Shown here piece after piece: positions 1-6,982 of a stretch of DNA of 12,218 bases; positions within the stretch are counted from its first letter, which is position 1, and the number at the start of each line of letters is the position of its first letter. Both the position numbers and the translations under genes were made by a program. The stretch lies in NCBI GenBank assembly GCA_902796785.1, contig CADBQJ010000182.1, positions 1 through 12,218 of the forward strand, written 5' to 3'. The stretch comes from Fibrobacter succinogenes (GTDB lineage: Bacteria > Fibrobacterota > Fibrobacteria > Fibrobacterales > CADBQJ01). The notes under the pieces are model-generated. The model was not told where the DNA came from. It did no database searches and saw nothing but the letters and a program-made list of their open reading frames with translations.

Positions 1-168
1 CCCCAGGCCCGACAGGGCGACCGCGCCGGAGGAGAGCGACCGTTCGGCGCGGAGCTCGGCGTCCGTCCCGGGCAGCGCGCTCCAGGCCCCCTCGCGCTCC
101 GGCCCGGCGCAGAAGGCGGCGCGGAGGAGGAGGGCGCAGAGGAGGGGAAGCGCGGGCGCCGCTCTCAT
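1..168 (-). CDS. Exported protein of unknown function, N-terminal 56 residues only
   Basis: Open frame reading leftwards off the window edge from ATG at 168; no stop in 56 codons. The N-terminus looks like a signal peptide: a basic residue (R2), a hydrophobic stretch at about 3-19 (leucine/alanine-rich, with one R16) and a possible cleavage near C20-A21-G22. C20 is preceded by AAF, which is not a canonical lipobox, so a lipoprotein is not supported. The start codon overlaps the TGA of the upstream lamin-tail gene (ATGA at 165-168), so the two are very probably co-transcribed and translationally coupled. The visible mature part contains no motif I recognise. No function is assigned; the rest of the gene lies outside the window. 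Confidence 0.7.
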   Translation of the reverse strand, partial: MRAAPALPLLCALLLRAAFCAGPEREGAWSALPGTDAELRAERSLSSGAVALSGLG

Positions 169-932
169 CGGCCGACGACCGCCCGCAGCGAGCCCTTCCT
201 TCCGGAGGGGAGGAGCGACCACCGCACGAAGAGCGGCTCGGTCCCGACGTCGCACGGGCGGAGGCGCAGCAGCGCGTCGAAGGGGCCCTCCTCGCCGCCC
301 GAGCGGCAGAGCCTTCCGCGCAGCGTGCGCATCTCCCACGAGAGGCGCGAGCCGGGCGCCAGGCGGAGCCGGCCGACGAGCGCCTCGCCGCGGGCCAGGA
401 AGGCTCGCGCGAAGGCCAGCGTGTCCGGCCCCTCCGCGGGCGCGAAGTCGAAGCCCGGCGTGGCGCGCCCCTCCCGCTCCGTCTCCGCCCCCTCCGCGCG
501 CCGGAGCGGCGTCCCGCGGGGGATGGAGCCCCAGGCGGCGCTGTCCAGGGCCGCGCCGTCCGGCCCGGCGACGACGAGCGCGCCGCCCGAGTTGGGGAGC
601 GAGATCCAGCAGGCGGGCCGGTGGACGTCGATCCGGACCGGCCCGAAAAGCTCCCGGAACGCGGCGACGTCGGCCGTCAGCACCGCGCGCGCCCCCGGCG
701 CCAGGGGCTCGTCGCGCGCGATCCGGCAGCTCTTCGCGCCGCGGCGCAGGAAGAGCGAGTCGAGCCGGACGGCCGAGTCGGACGGGTTCAGCAGCTCGAT
801 CCATTCCGGCCCCTCGTCGGGCGCGGCCTGGATCTCCGCGATCCGCGGAACCCCTTCCGCCGCGGCGGCCGGCGCGAGGAGGGCGGCGGCGAGGACGGCC
901 GCCGCGCGGGCTTTTCGCGTGTCGAAAATCAT
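165..932 (-). CDS. Secreted lamin-tail-domain (LTD) protein
   Basis: 255 residues from the ATG at 932. A TTG at 950 would add six residues, but those precede a perfectly good signal peptide. The signal peptide is residues 1-25: basic D-T-R-K-A-R, an alanine/leucine core, and an AAAA cleavage region. Residues about 29-135 match a lamin-tail domain (Ig-like beta sandwich): the E-W-I-E-L-L-N-P motif at 43-50, a strand around 80-90, and the L-P-N-S-G-G sequence at 112-117 followed by G-P-D-G. In bacteria such domains occur in secreted proteins and nucleases as adhesion or surface modules. The C-terminal ~90 residues look beta-rich with two cysteines and could be a second Ig-like domain. No catalytic motif is visible. 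No Shine-Dalgarno precedes the ATG, and the start lies inside an AT-rich palindrome. The downstream gene overlaps by ATGA. The exact role is unknown. Confidence 0.85.
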   Translation of the reverse strand: MIFDTRKARAAAVLAAALLAPAAAAEGVPRIAEIQAAPDEGPEWIELLNPSDSAVRLDSLFLRRGAKSCRIARDEPLAPGARAVLTADVAAFRELFGPVRIDVHRPACWISLPNSGGALVVAGPDGAALDSAAWGSIPRGTPLRRAEGAETEREGRATPGFDFAPAEGPDTLAFARAFLARGEALVGRLRLAPGSRLSWEMRTLRGRLCRSGGEEGPFDALLRLRPCDVGTEPLFVRWSLLPSGRKGSLRAVVGR

Positions 933-960
933 TATTTTTAAAAATAACAATATTTTCGAC
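921..960. promoter_or_regulatory. 40-bp AT-rich interrupted palindrome over the lamin-tail gene start
   Basis: Outer arms 921-929 and 952-960 are a perfect 9-bp inverted repeat (GTCGAAAAT / ATTTTCGAC). They flank a perfect 16-bp inner palindrome at 932-947 (TTATTTTT / AAAAATAA). The ATG of the minus-strand gene (932-930) sits at the edge of the inner palindrome. Read on the minus strand, the inner part also contains TATTTTTA six bases before the ATG, a possible -7 promoter element for a leaderless message. It may be a promoter with an operator, or a start-codon-occluding hairpin. The structure is seen directly; the role is inference. Confidence 0.55.
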
Positions 961-971
961 TCGGACGCGGG

Positions 972-1002
972 AGGAAAAAGGGAAGGCGCCCTTCCGGGCG
1001 CC
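972..1002 (-). terminator. Rho-independent terminator of the M23 peptidase gene
   Basis: Inverted repeat 985-991 / 996-1002 (GGCGCCC, TTCC loop, GGGCGCC). On the minus strand it is followed by a pyrimidine-rich run containing five T's (complement of 972-984). It lies 24 bases past the peptidase stop codon, the expected place for its terminator, and separates that gene from the lamin-tail gene. Confidence 0.8.
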
Positions 1003-1025
1003 GGCGGACGGATTCCCCGCGGCGG

Positions 1026-1952
1026 TCAGTCGACCATCACCGACGGCGGGAGGATGAAGCGGCGGGGGTTGACGGGGTCGCCGTTGCGGCGCACCTCGTA
1101 GTGGAGGTGCGTGCCGGTCACGCGGCCGGTGCTCCCCATGTAGCCCACCAGCTGGTGGCGCTGGATGAACTGCCCGGGCTTGACCGCGGGCGCGGCCAGG
1201 TGGGCGTAGAGCGTCTGGTATCCGTTCTCGTGGTCGATGCGGACCAGCTGCCCGTAGAACGACTCGGGGCGGTCGCTCACCTCGGAGACCACGCCGTCGG
1301 CCGTGGCCAGGACGGGCGTCCAGGGGGCGTCGGCGATGTCGAGCCCGCTGTGCATCTTGAACGTGCCCGTGACGGGGTGGATGCGGAAGCCGAACTCGGA
1401 GGTGACGCGGCCCTGGCAGGGCTTGACGCTGGGATGGTAGCGCCAGGCCAGGAGCTTGCGCTTGGCCACCTCCTCGATGTCGTCGAGCTGGCGGCGGTTC
1501 TCCTCGACGAAGCGGTTGACGGCGGTGCCGCGCGCGGCGATGCGGTTCGCCAGCCGCACCGAGGGGATGGACTGCATCAGCGCGGTGTCGGGGTTCACGG
1601 CGCCGCCCACGGAGAAGGCCAGCTGGGCGGGGTCGGGGAGGTCCAAGCCGAAGCGGCGGTTGGCCAGGACGGTGCCGCGGCCCATTTCGCGGAGGACGGG
1701 GTCGAGCGCGGTCAGCCGTTCGTGGCCGTCGACCAGCCGCTCCTTCAGCGCGGCGTTCTCCGCCTTGGCGCGTTCGAGGCGGGCGTTGTCGGCGAAGGTC
1801 AGCGCGCCGAGCAGCGCCAGCACGACGATTCCGGCGACGAGGCCCGCCCTCGCGGCCTTCGCGAGGACGATCGAGGTCGCGCCCAGGCGGAAGCCCAGGG
1901 AGCGAGCGCCGCCCGCGCGGCGGAAAATCAGATAGTTCGTCGTCGTCTTCAA
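1026..1952 (-). CDS. Membrane-anchored M23/LytM-family peptidoglycan metallopeptidase
   Basis: Zinc endopeptidase family that cleaves peptide cross-links in the cell wall, acting in the periplasm. From the proposed TTG at 1952 it is 308 residues. A basic N-terminus (K-T-T-T-N-Y-L-I-F) is followed by one transmembrane helix at about 31-53, a coiled-coil-like stretch at about 54-85, a linker, and the C-terminal M23 domain at about 180-300. The metal ligands are intact: H201 and D205 in M-H-S-G-L-D, and H282-L-H284 in T-H-L-H-Y-E-V, so it should be active rather than an EnvC/NlpD-type inactive LytM protein. The start is uncertain: no ATG is available in frame before the TM helix, and the open frame extends upstream into mqnE. 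The TTG is chosen because the N-terminus resembles family members and it lies about 30 bases past a candidate promoter. Divergent from mqnE; own terminator downstream. Confidence 0.88.
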   Translation of the reverse strand: MKTTTNYLIFRRAGGARSLGFRLGATSIVLAKAARAGLVAGIVVLALLGALTFADNARLERAKAENAALKERLVDGHERLTALDPVLREMGRGTVLANRRFGLDLPDPAQLAFSVGGAVNPDTALMQSIPSVRLANRIAARGTAVNRFVEENRRQLDDIEEVAKRKLLAWRYHPSVKPCQGRVTSEFGFRIHPVTGTFKMHSGLDIADAPWTPVLATADGVVSEVSDRPESFYGQLVRIDHENGYQTLYAHLAAPAVKPGQFIQRHQLVGYMGSTGRVTGTHLHYEVRRNGDPVNPRRFILPPSVMVD

Positions 1953-1988
1953 GAGTTCTTCGGGCCCTTTTGCGGTCGAAGCGATTTG

Positions 1989-1996
1989 TAAAAATA
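1989..1996 (-). promoter_or_regulatory. Candidate -7 element for the M23 peptidase gene
   Basis: On the minus strand the AT-rich stretch contains TATTTTTA, matching the TAnnTT-type element seen before other genes here. The predicted start of transcription gives an untranslated leader of roughly 30 bases before the TTG at 1952. No clear upstream TTTG at the expected distance. Confidence 0.35.
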
Positions 1997-2027
1997 GATA
2001 AAAAATCCCCAAGGTGGGCGAAACGGC

Positions 2028-2035
2028 TATCTTTG
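2028..2035 (+). promoter_or_regulatory. Candidate -7 promoter element (TATCTTTG) of mqnE
   Basis: TATCTTTG followed by exactly four bases (CGGC) and then the ATG. It matches the TAnnTTTG consensus known for Bacteroidota sigma-ABfr promoters. The geometry places the transcription start at or next to the initiation codon, and no Shine-Dalgarno is present, so a leaderless message is predicted. Confidence 0.55.
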
Positions 2036-2039
2036 CGGC

Positions 2040-3137
2040 ATGGATTCGCGCGAAAAAGGGCTCGAAAAGACGCTGGAACGCCTTTTGCGGGGCGAAACGC
2101 CCGGTTTCGACGAGGCGATGCGGCTGGCGACGGAGGCGGACGCCGGGTCGCTGGAGGCCGCGGCCGACGAGCTCCGGCGCTCGCTCCACGGCGACGTCGT
2201 CTACTACAACCGCAACCTCCACTTCGAGCCGACCAACGTCTGCGTCTACGCCTGCCGCTTCTGCGCCTTCCGCCGCCCCGTCGGCGCGGGCGAGGGCGAC
2301 GGCGCCTGGACGAAGGGGACCGACGACCTCCTCCGCGAGCTGGAGCGCCGCCCCGTCGGCTCGATCACCGAGCTCCACGTCACCGGCGGCGTCCATCCGG
2401 ACCGCGGGCTGGAGTGGGCCGAGGAGCTGCTCCGCGCCGTCCGCGCCGCGCGCCCCGAGATCCACGTCAAGGCCTTCACCGCCGTCGAGATCGACTACTT
2501 CGCCCGCCGGGCGGGGCTCTCCGTCGAGGAGACGCTGCTGCGCCTGAAGGAGGCCGGCCTGGATTCGCTCCCCGGCGGCGGCGCGGAGATCTTCGCGCCC
2601 GAGGTGCGGAAGCGCATCGCCGGGGGCAAGGCCCCCGCGCAGAGGTGGCTCGAGGTGCACGAGGCCGCGCACCGGCTCTCCATCCCCACCAACGCCACCA
2701 TGCTCTACGGCCACGTGGAGGGGTGGGAGCACCGGGTGGACCACCTGCTGAGGATCCGCGAGCTGCAGTCGCGCACCGGCGGCTTCCGGGCCTTCGTCCC
2801 GCTGCGCTACCGCAACGGCAACAACGGGCTGAGCGCCCTTCCCGAGATCCCGCCCGAGGAGGAGCGCCGCGTCTTCGCGCTGTCGCGCCTGCTGCTCGGG
2901 AACGTCCCGCACCTCAAGGTCTACTGGGTCATGTCGGGCGTGGACCGCGCGCTGCGGCTGCTGCGCTGCGGCGGCGACGACCTCGACGGCACCATCGACG
3001 ACTCCACGCGGATCTACTCGATGGCCGGCGGCGACGAGCATCCGCGCTTCGGGGAGAAGGAGATGCGCGCGGCGATCGAGGCCGCGGGCTTCGTCCCCGT
3101 GGAGCGCGACAGCCTCTACCGCCCCGTCGCGCGGTAG
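2040..3137 (+). CDS. mqnE: Aminofutalosine synthase (radical SAM, menaquinone biosynthesis)
   Basis: 365 residues, normal length for MqnE. In the futalosine route to menaquinone this cytosolic radical SAM enzyme joins the adenosyl radical to the chorismate-derived 3-carboxyvinyl-benzoate made by MqnA, giving aminofutalosine. The cluster-binding motif is C68-x3-C72-x2-C75 in C-V-Y-A-C-R-F-C-A-F. Family signatures follow: H-V-T-G-G-V-H-P near 114-121, H-V-K-A-F-T-A-V-E-I near 142-151, L-P-G-G-G-A-E-I-F near 180, and N-A-T-M-L-Y-G-H near 220. The related MqnC and CofH enzymes share the fold, but the K-A-F-T-A-V-E-I and G-G-G-A-E-I-F signatures favour MqnE. The ATG at 2040 is supported by the promoter element four bases upstream. 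No other mqn gene is in the window. Its stop lies one base from the stop of the convergent PHP gene, and I see no terminator in that junction. Confidence 0.9.
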   Translation: MDSREKGLEKTLERLLRGETPGFDEAMRLATEADAGSLEAAADELRRSLHGDVVYYNRNLHFEPTNVCVYACRFCAFRRPVGAGEGDGAWTKGTDDLLRELERRPVGSITELHVTGGVHPDRGLEWAEELLRAVRAARPEIHVKAFTAVEIDYFARRAGLSVEETLLRLKEAGLDSLPGGGAEIFAPEVRKRIAGGKAPAQRWLEVHEAAHRLSIPTNATMLYGHVEGWEHRVDHLLRIRELQSRTGGFRAFVPLRYRNGNNGLSALPEIPPEEERRVFALSRLLLGNVPHLKVYWVMSGVDRALRLLRCGGDDLDGTIDDSTRIYSMAGGDEHPRFGEKEMRAAIEAAGFVPVERDSLYRPVAR

Positions 3138-3138
3138 C

Positions 3139-4044
3139 TCAGGTCCATTCCGTCTTCTGGATCTCCAGCTTGTCGCGCAGCTCGTCGAGCGCGCGGTAGG
3201 GGATGGAGAGCGTCCCCAGCCCGCAGGGGCTCTGCTCGTTGTGGTAGTCCGAGCCGCCCGTGCAGACGAACTTGCGGGAGAGCGCGTACTCGCGCAGCTT
3301 GCGCGCGGCCGCCCCCTTCTGCGTCCCCGTGACGATCTCCATGCCGCCCAGCCCCCAGTCGGGGAGCTTGTCGAGCAGGTCGTCCACGCCGGTGCGCAGG
3401 GGATGCGCCAGCACGGCGATGCCCCCGGCGCGGTGGATCAGCTGGATGGCCATCTCCACCGAGAGCCCGCGCTTCTCCACGAAGGCGGCCCCGTTGTCGC
3501 CCAGGTACTTCTGGAAGGCCTCGCCGAACGAGGAGACGTACTCCTCCGCCATCAGCGCCTGCGCCACGTGCGGGCGCCCCAGCACGCCGCCCTTCGAGAA
3601 GCTCAGCACCTTCTCGAACGAGAGCTCCACCCCCAGCGCGGCGAGCTTCTTCAGGATGGCGCGGATGCGCTCCCTGCGGCGCTGCTGCTGCTCCTTCAGC
3701 TCGAGGTTGAGCCGGAGGTTGGTGGGGTCGAAGCAGTAGCCGAGCACGTGGACGTCGCGCCCGCCGTGCACCGCCGAGATCTCGATGCCGGGGACCAGCT
3801 CGATCCCGCGCTCCCGCGCGGCGTCCTTCCCCAGCACGTAGGCGTCGAGGTTGTCGTGGTCGGTGATCGCCAGGGCGCGGAGGTTCCGCGCGACGGCCAT
3901 GTCGAGCAGCTCCTCCACCGTGTGGACCCCGTCGGAGAGGGTGGAGTGGCAATGGAGGTCCACGATGTCGCGCGGCGGGCGCGCGACGACCTTCGGCGCC
4001 CGGGGGACCAGTCGGGCGGGCTTGCTGTCCGGGGGCAGGATCAC
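3139..4044 (-). CDS. PHP-domain phosphoesterase, RNase AM / YciV (TrpH) type
   Basis: 301 residues, GTG start. It matches the YciV/Rnm family, whose E. coli member is a 5'-3' exoribonuclease and 3',5'-nucleotide bisphosphatase that trims 5' ends of rRNAs. All PHP metal-site motifs are present: D-L-H31-C-H33 with D38, I-T-D62-H63-D64, the glutamate E88 in P-G-I-E-I-S, H99, G-R-P-H159, A-H214-P, and G-S-D266-Y-H268. An insertion rich in glutamine and arginine (about 115-135) occupies the helical-insert position of this family. Residues 1-26 form a proline/arginine-rich N-terminal extension. The GTG start is supported by a promoter-like TAGCTTTT exactly four bases upstream, so the transcript is probably leaderless. 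Convergent with mqnE (one base between stops) and divergent from the Na/Pi gene (37 bases). The family assignment is strong; the exact RNA or nucleotide substrate here is inference. Confidence 0.88.
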   Translation of the reverse strand: MILPPDSKPARLVPRAPKVVARPPRDIVDLHCHSTLSDGVHTVEELLDMAVARNLRALAITDHDNLDAYVLGKDAARERGIELVPGIEISAVHGGRDVHVLGYCFDPTNLRLNLELKEQQQRRRERIRAILKKLAALGVELSFEKVLSFSKGGVLGRPHVAQALMAEEYVSSFGEAFQKYLGDNGAAFVEKRGLSVEMAIQLIHRAGGIAVLAHPLRTGVDDLLDKLPDWGLGGMEIVTGTQKGAAARKLREYALSRKFVCTGGSDYHNEQSPCGLGTLSIPYRALDELRDKLEIQKTEWT

Positions 4045-4048
4045 GCCG

Positions 4049-4056
4049 AAAAGCTA
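4049..4056 (-). promoter_or_regulatory. Candidate -7 element (TAGCTTTT) of the PHP gene
   Basis: Minus-strand TAGCTTTT, then CGGC, then the GTG start. It has the same four-base spacing as the elements before mqnE, the Na/Pi gene and dus. No Shine-Dalgarno is visible. Confidence 0.5.
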
Positions 4057-4071
4057 CTAAGGTTTTTAGTA
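4055..4071. repeat. Inverted repeat in the PHP / Na-Pi divergent promoter
   Basis: TACTAA (4055-4060) and TTAGTA (4066-4071) form a perfect 6-bp inverted repeat around five bases. Each arm overlaps the first TA of one of the two opposing -7 elements. It could be an operator controlling both genes; this is inference. Confidence 0.45.
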
Positions 4072-4077
4072 AATTTG
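4070..4077 (+). promoter_or_regulatory. Candidate -7 element (TAAATTTG) of the Na/Pi gene
   Basis: Perfect TAnnTTTG match followed by AGCC and the ATG at 4082. With no Shine-Dalgarno, this predicts a leaderless transcript starting at or near the initiation codon. Confidence 0.55.
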
Positions 4078-4081
4078 AGCC

Positions 4082-6160
4082 ATGGCTTTCGCAAGAGCGC
4101 TGCTCGCAATCGGCATCCTGTTCCAGACGGCCCTTTTCGCGGCCGCGGACGGCGCCGCCCCCCGAAACCCGGTCCCGGTGGAAGACGGACGGAGCTTCGT
4201 TCTCGAAAACCCCGGCCCCGCGCTGCGATGCGAGGCGCTCGGCTACGGCGACTCGGTGGCGGTGAAGGGGCTTTCGCTCCGGTTCGTCGGCCCCGACGGC
4301 GCGGACACCCTGCATGCCCTTTCCGACCGGGAAGGGCGTCTTTATTTCGAATTCGGAAAGCCGGGCCCCTGGCGCGGCGAGCTTCTCGACGAGGGGCGCC
4401 TGGTCGAAAAGGCCGACTTCGCGCCCGATTCGTCCGGCGGCGGGCTCCGCCTGCTGGTCGTCCCCGAGCTTTCCATCTGGAGCATGGTCTTCGCGGTGCT
4501 CGGCGGCCTGGGCGTCTTCCTGCTGGGGATGCACTTCATGTCCTCCGGTCTGCAGACCGTGGCCGGCGCCGGCCTGCGCCGCTTCGTGGCCGTGCTCACC
4601 AGCAACCGCTTCTTCGCGCTCCTCGTGGGGGCCGGCGTGACCGGCGTCATCCAGTCCAGCTCCATCACCACGGTGATGGTCGTGGGCTTCGTCAACTCCG
4701 GCCTGATGCAGCTCGAGGAGGCCGTCGGCGTCGTCATCGGCGCCAACCTGGGCACCACCGTCACCCTCTGGCTGCTGGCCCTGGCCGTGGACAAGTGGGG
4801 TCTGCCGATCCTCGGCGCCGCCGCGTTCGTCTACCTCTTCGGCAAGCGCGAGAAGGTCCGCTACGTCGCCATGGCCGTGATGGGCGTGGGGATGATCTTC
4901 TTCGGCATGGAGCTGATGAAGAACGGCGTGGCGGTCATGCGCGAGATGCCCTCCTTCGTCCAGGCGTTCAGCCTCTTCGCCGCCGACGGGTACGCCGGGG
5001 TGATGAAGCTGGTCGGCGTGGGCATCCTGATCACGATGGTGGTCCAGGCCAGCTCCGCCACCATCGGCATGACCATCGCGCTCGCCTCGCAGGGGGTGAT
5101 CGACTTCCCCTCCGCGGCCGCGCTCGCCCTGGGGGCCAAGATCGGCACCACGATCACCGCCTTCCTCGCCTCGCTCGGCGCCAACGTCGACGCCAAGCGC
5201 TGCGCCTACTTCCACACCTTCTTCAACCTCTCCGGCGTGCTCGTCGTCACCGCCTTCTTCCCGGCGTTCCTCCGCCTGGTGGTCTGGACGATGCGCGCGG
5301 GCTTCGGCGTCGAGGCGACCGTCGTCGACGGCGTCCCCGAGCTCGCCCCCTCCGCCGCCGGCGCGGGGGTGGCCGCCGTCTCCACGGTCTTCTACGTCCT
5401 CTTCACGATCGTCTGGATGCCCTTCACCCGCCGCGCGGCGGCGCTGCTGCGCCGCGTGGTCCCCGACCGCGCCGCGGCTCCCGAGGCCGAGGCCAAGCGG
5501 CTGGCCCACCTGGACAACCGCCTCTACGACACCCCGCTCACCGCGCTCACCATCTCGCGCCACGAGCTCGCCAAGATGGGCGAGAAGAACCTCGAGATGA
5601 TGGACCAGCTGGGCGCCTGCCTCCGCGGCGAGGAGCCCGAGCGGAACCGCGACGCCGTCTTCGCGGGCGAGAGCGAGCTCGACGTGGTCGAGAAGGAGCT
5701 GACCGAGTTCGTGGCCGAGCTGCTCGGCGAGCCGCTGGGCGAATCGGAAATCGACGAAGTGAAGGCGCAGCTGCGCATGGCCGACGAATACGAGACCATC
5801 TCGGACTACCTGGCCCAGCTGCTGAAGTTCAAGCTCCGCCTCGAGGACGCGGGCGCGTCGCTCAGCGACGAGCAGCTCGCGGAGGTGCTGGAGCTCCACG
5901 ACCAGGTCCGCGCCATGCTCCTCCAGGTGGCCTCGCTCTCCGACCGCTCGGCGGCGGGCGCGTTCCTCCCCACCATGGAGACGCTCGGCCGCGCCGTCAC
6001 GGTGCGCGTGCGCCAGCTGCGCGACGCCCACTGGGAACGCCTCTCCAAGGAGAAGATGAACCCCCTGGTCGGCACGGTCTACGGCGACCTGCTCAGCAAC
6101 TACCGCAAGATCAAGGACCACCTGGTCAACGTGGTCGAGGCCCGCGCCGGGCTCAAGTAG
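4082..6160 (+). CDS. Na+/phosphate cotransporter-family membrane protein with PhoU-like C-terminus
   Basis: 692 residues. Order of parts: a signal-peptide-like hydrophobic N-terminus (about 1-22); a roughly 105-residue soluble segment (about 25-130) that looks like a small beta domain and should be extracytoplasmic; a Na/Pi (PF02690-type) membrane core from about 132 to 460; and a cytosolic helical PhoU-like domain from about 490 to the end. The core shows the two inverted-repeat signatures, Q191-S-S-S in G-V-I-Q-S-S-S and Q322-A-S-S-A, each followed by G-A-N-L-G-T-T or G-A-K-I-G-T-T. Family members import phosphate with sodium (NptA) or act in phosphate efflux and homeostasis (YjbB). The Q-S-S-S motifs support phosphate, but direction cannot be read from sequence. 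The extra N-terminal domain is unusual; standard members start directly with the membrane core. ATG supported by the TAAATTTG element. No phosphate-regulon box was recognised. Confidence 0.9.
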   Translation: MAFARALLAIGILFQTALFAAADGAAPRNPVPVEDGRSFVLENPGPALRCEALGYGDSVAVKGLSLRFVGPDGADTLHALSDREGRLYFEFGKPGPWRGELLDEGRLVEKADFAPDSSGGGLRLLVVPELSIWSMVFAVLGGLGVFLLGMHFMSSGLQTVAGAGLRRFVAVLTSNRFFALLVGAGVTGVIQSSSITTVMVVGFVNSGLMQLEEAVGVVIGANLGTTVTLWLLALAVDKWGLPILGAAAFVYLFGKREKVRYVAMAVMGVGMIFFGMELMKNGVAVMREMPSFVQAFSLFAADGYAGVMKLVGVGILITMVVQASSATIGMTIALASQGVIDFPSAAALALGAKIGTTITAFLASLGANVDAKRCAYFHTFFNLSGVLVVTAFFPAFLRLVVWTMRAGFGVEATVVDGVPELAPSAAGAGVAAVSTVFYVLFTIVWMPFTRRAAALLRRVVPDRAAAPEAEAKRLAHLDNRLYDTPLTALTISRHELAKMGEKNLEMMDQLGACLRGEEPERNRDAVFAGESELDVVEKELTEFVAELLGEPLGESEIDEVKAQLRMADEYETISDYLAQLLKFKLRLEDAGASLSDEQLAEVLELHDQVRAMLLQVASLSDRSAAGAFLPTMETLGRAVTVRVRQLRDAHWERLSKEKMNPLVGTVYGDLLSNYRKIKDHLVNVVEARAGLK

Positions 6161-6175
6161 GGGAGTCCCGGACGC

Positions 6176-6200
6176 GAAAAGAGCCGCCCGGAGGCGGCTC
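6176..6200 (-). terminator. Rho-independent terminator of the TPR-like gene
   Basis: Perfect 8-bp stem GAGCCGCC / GGCGGCTC (6181-6188 and 6193-6200) with a CGGA loop. On the minus strand it is followed by TTTT (complement of 6177-6180). It lies 28 bases past the stop of the 6228-6929 gene. It also sits 20 bases after the Na/Pi stop and may end that convergent transcript, though the plus-strand side lacks a T run. Confidence 0.75.
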
Positions 6201-6227
6201 CCGCGATTGTCCAGGACCCGAAACGAC

Positions 6228-6929
6228 TCAGATCGTGTACATCTCCTCGGCCGCGTTCTTCGCGGCCTTCGCCCTGGCCAGCTCGGCGGCCTCCTCGGCC
6301 TCTTCCTGCTGGCGGCGAATCTTGAGCTCCTGGAATTCCAGGGAGCTGATGACGAAGTCCCTCATGTTCGACTCGGGGTACTGCTTGAGCACGAACCGGT
6401 AGATCGCCATCGCCTCCAGCGGCTTCTCCGCCTTCTCCGCCTCCTGCGCGAGATTCAGGCACGCGTCGTGTCCCTCCTCCGGCTTGCCGTCCGTTTCGAC
6501 AGCCTTGAAGTAGTTCCACGCCGCGTCGCGGAAGTGGCAGGTCGCCCTGAGCGCCTTCGCGAGTTTGCGGTGCAGGTCCGGGTCGAGCTCGAGGGCCTGA
6601 CGGGACTTGCCCAGACAGCGATAGGCGAGCGAGGCGGCCTGTTCCTGGTTGTTCCCCAGGAGGATGGGCAGAAGACGTTTGGCCAGGGCGAGCGCGTTCT
6701 CGGCGCGGCCCGCGTCGATCAGCACGCGGAGCCTGGCCAGCGAGATCTGCTGGAGTTCGTTCTTGTAGGTGGTCTGCGCCATCGTCTTCAGCTGCTCCAG
6801 GACGGCGTCGACCTGGGCGGGATCGATCTGGACGCGGCGCAGGAGCTCCTGCAGTTCGGCCGCGAAGGAGGAGCCGGAGCCTTCCGAAGGCTCGGCGGGA
6901 GCTTTGGATTGTTCGTCGATGGCTTCCAT
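6228..6929 (-). CDS. Cytosolic TPR-like helical protein of unknown function
   Basis: 233 residues from the ATG at 6929, preceded by GAGGA seven bases upstream. An in-frame ATG at 6968 would add 13 residues but lacks a good ribosome site. No signal peptide or membrane segment. The N-terminus (1-22) is acidic and serine/proline-rich. From about 23 to 200 the protein is entirely helical, with TPR-like pairs: an alanine/leucine repeat at about 64-90, another at 97-115, one at 128-148 (A-A-W-N-Y-F-K-A-V), and one at 157-186 (L-E-A-M-A-I-Y-R-F-V-L-K-Q-Y-P). The C-terminal 30 residues are a charged glutamate/alanine/lysine helix, probably coiled coil. Such proteins serve as protein-binding scaffolds. 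Monocistronic by its own terminator; neighbours give no hint of a partner. Confidence 0.8.
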   Translation of the reverse strand: MEAIDEQSKAPAEPSEGSGSSFAAELQELLRRVQIDPAQVDAVLEQLKTMAQTTYKNELQQISLARLRVLIDAGRAENALALAKRLLPILLGNNQEQAASLAYRCLGKSRQALELDPDLHRKLAKALRATCHFRDAAWNYFKAVETDGKPEEGHDACLNLAQEAEKAEKPLEAMAIYRFVLKQYPESNMRDFVISSLEFQELKIRRQQEEAEEAAELARAKAAKNAAEEMYTI

Positions 6930-6982
6930 ATCTATCCTCGCACACATCCGCGGGCAGGGGCCCCGCATGGATTCCCTACTTC

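Noticed and set aside
1953..3041. Upstream extension of the M23 peptidase frame
   Set aside because: It runs antisense through mqnE with no domain; the peptidase almost certainly starts near 1952, after its own promoter region.
3121..3160. Terminator between mqnE and the PHP gene
   Set aside because: I looked for a stem with a T run on either strand in the one-base junction and its flanks and saw none convincing.
3116..6121. Roughly 1000-codon open frame on the minus strand opposite the Na/Pi gene
   Set aside because: Low-complexity, histidine/arginine/glycine/glutamate-rich translation antisense to a clear transporter gene; a by-product of high GC and skewed third positions.
3241..6402. 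Roughly 1050-codon open frame on the plus strand, antisense to the PHP gene and out of frame with the Na/Pi gene
   Set aside because: Arginine/proline/glycine-rich with no domain; it overlaps three supported genes, so it is a GC-driven shadow.
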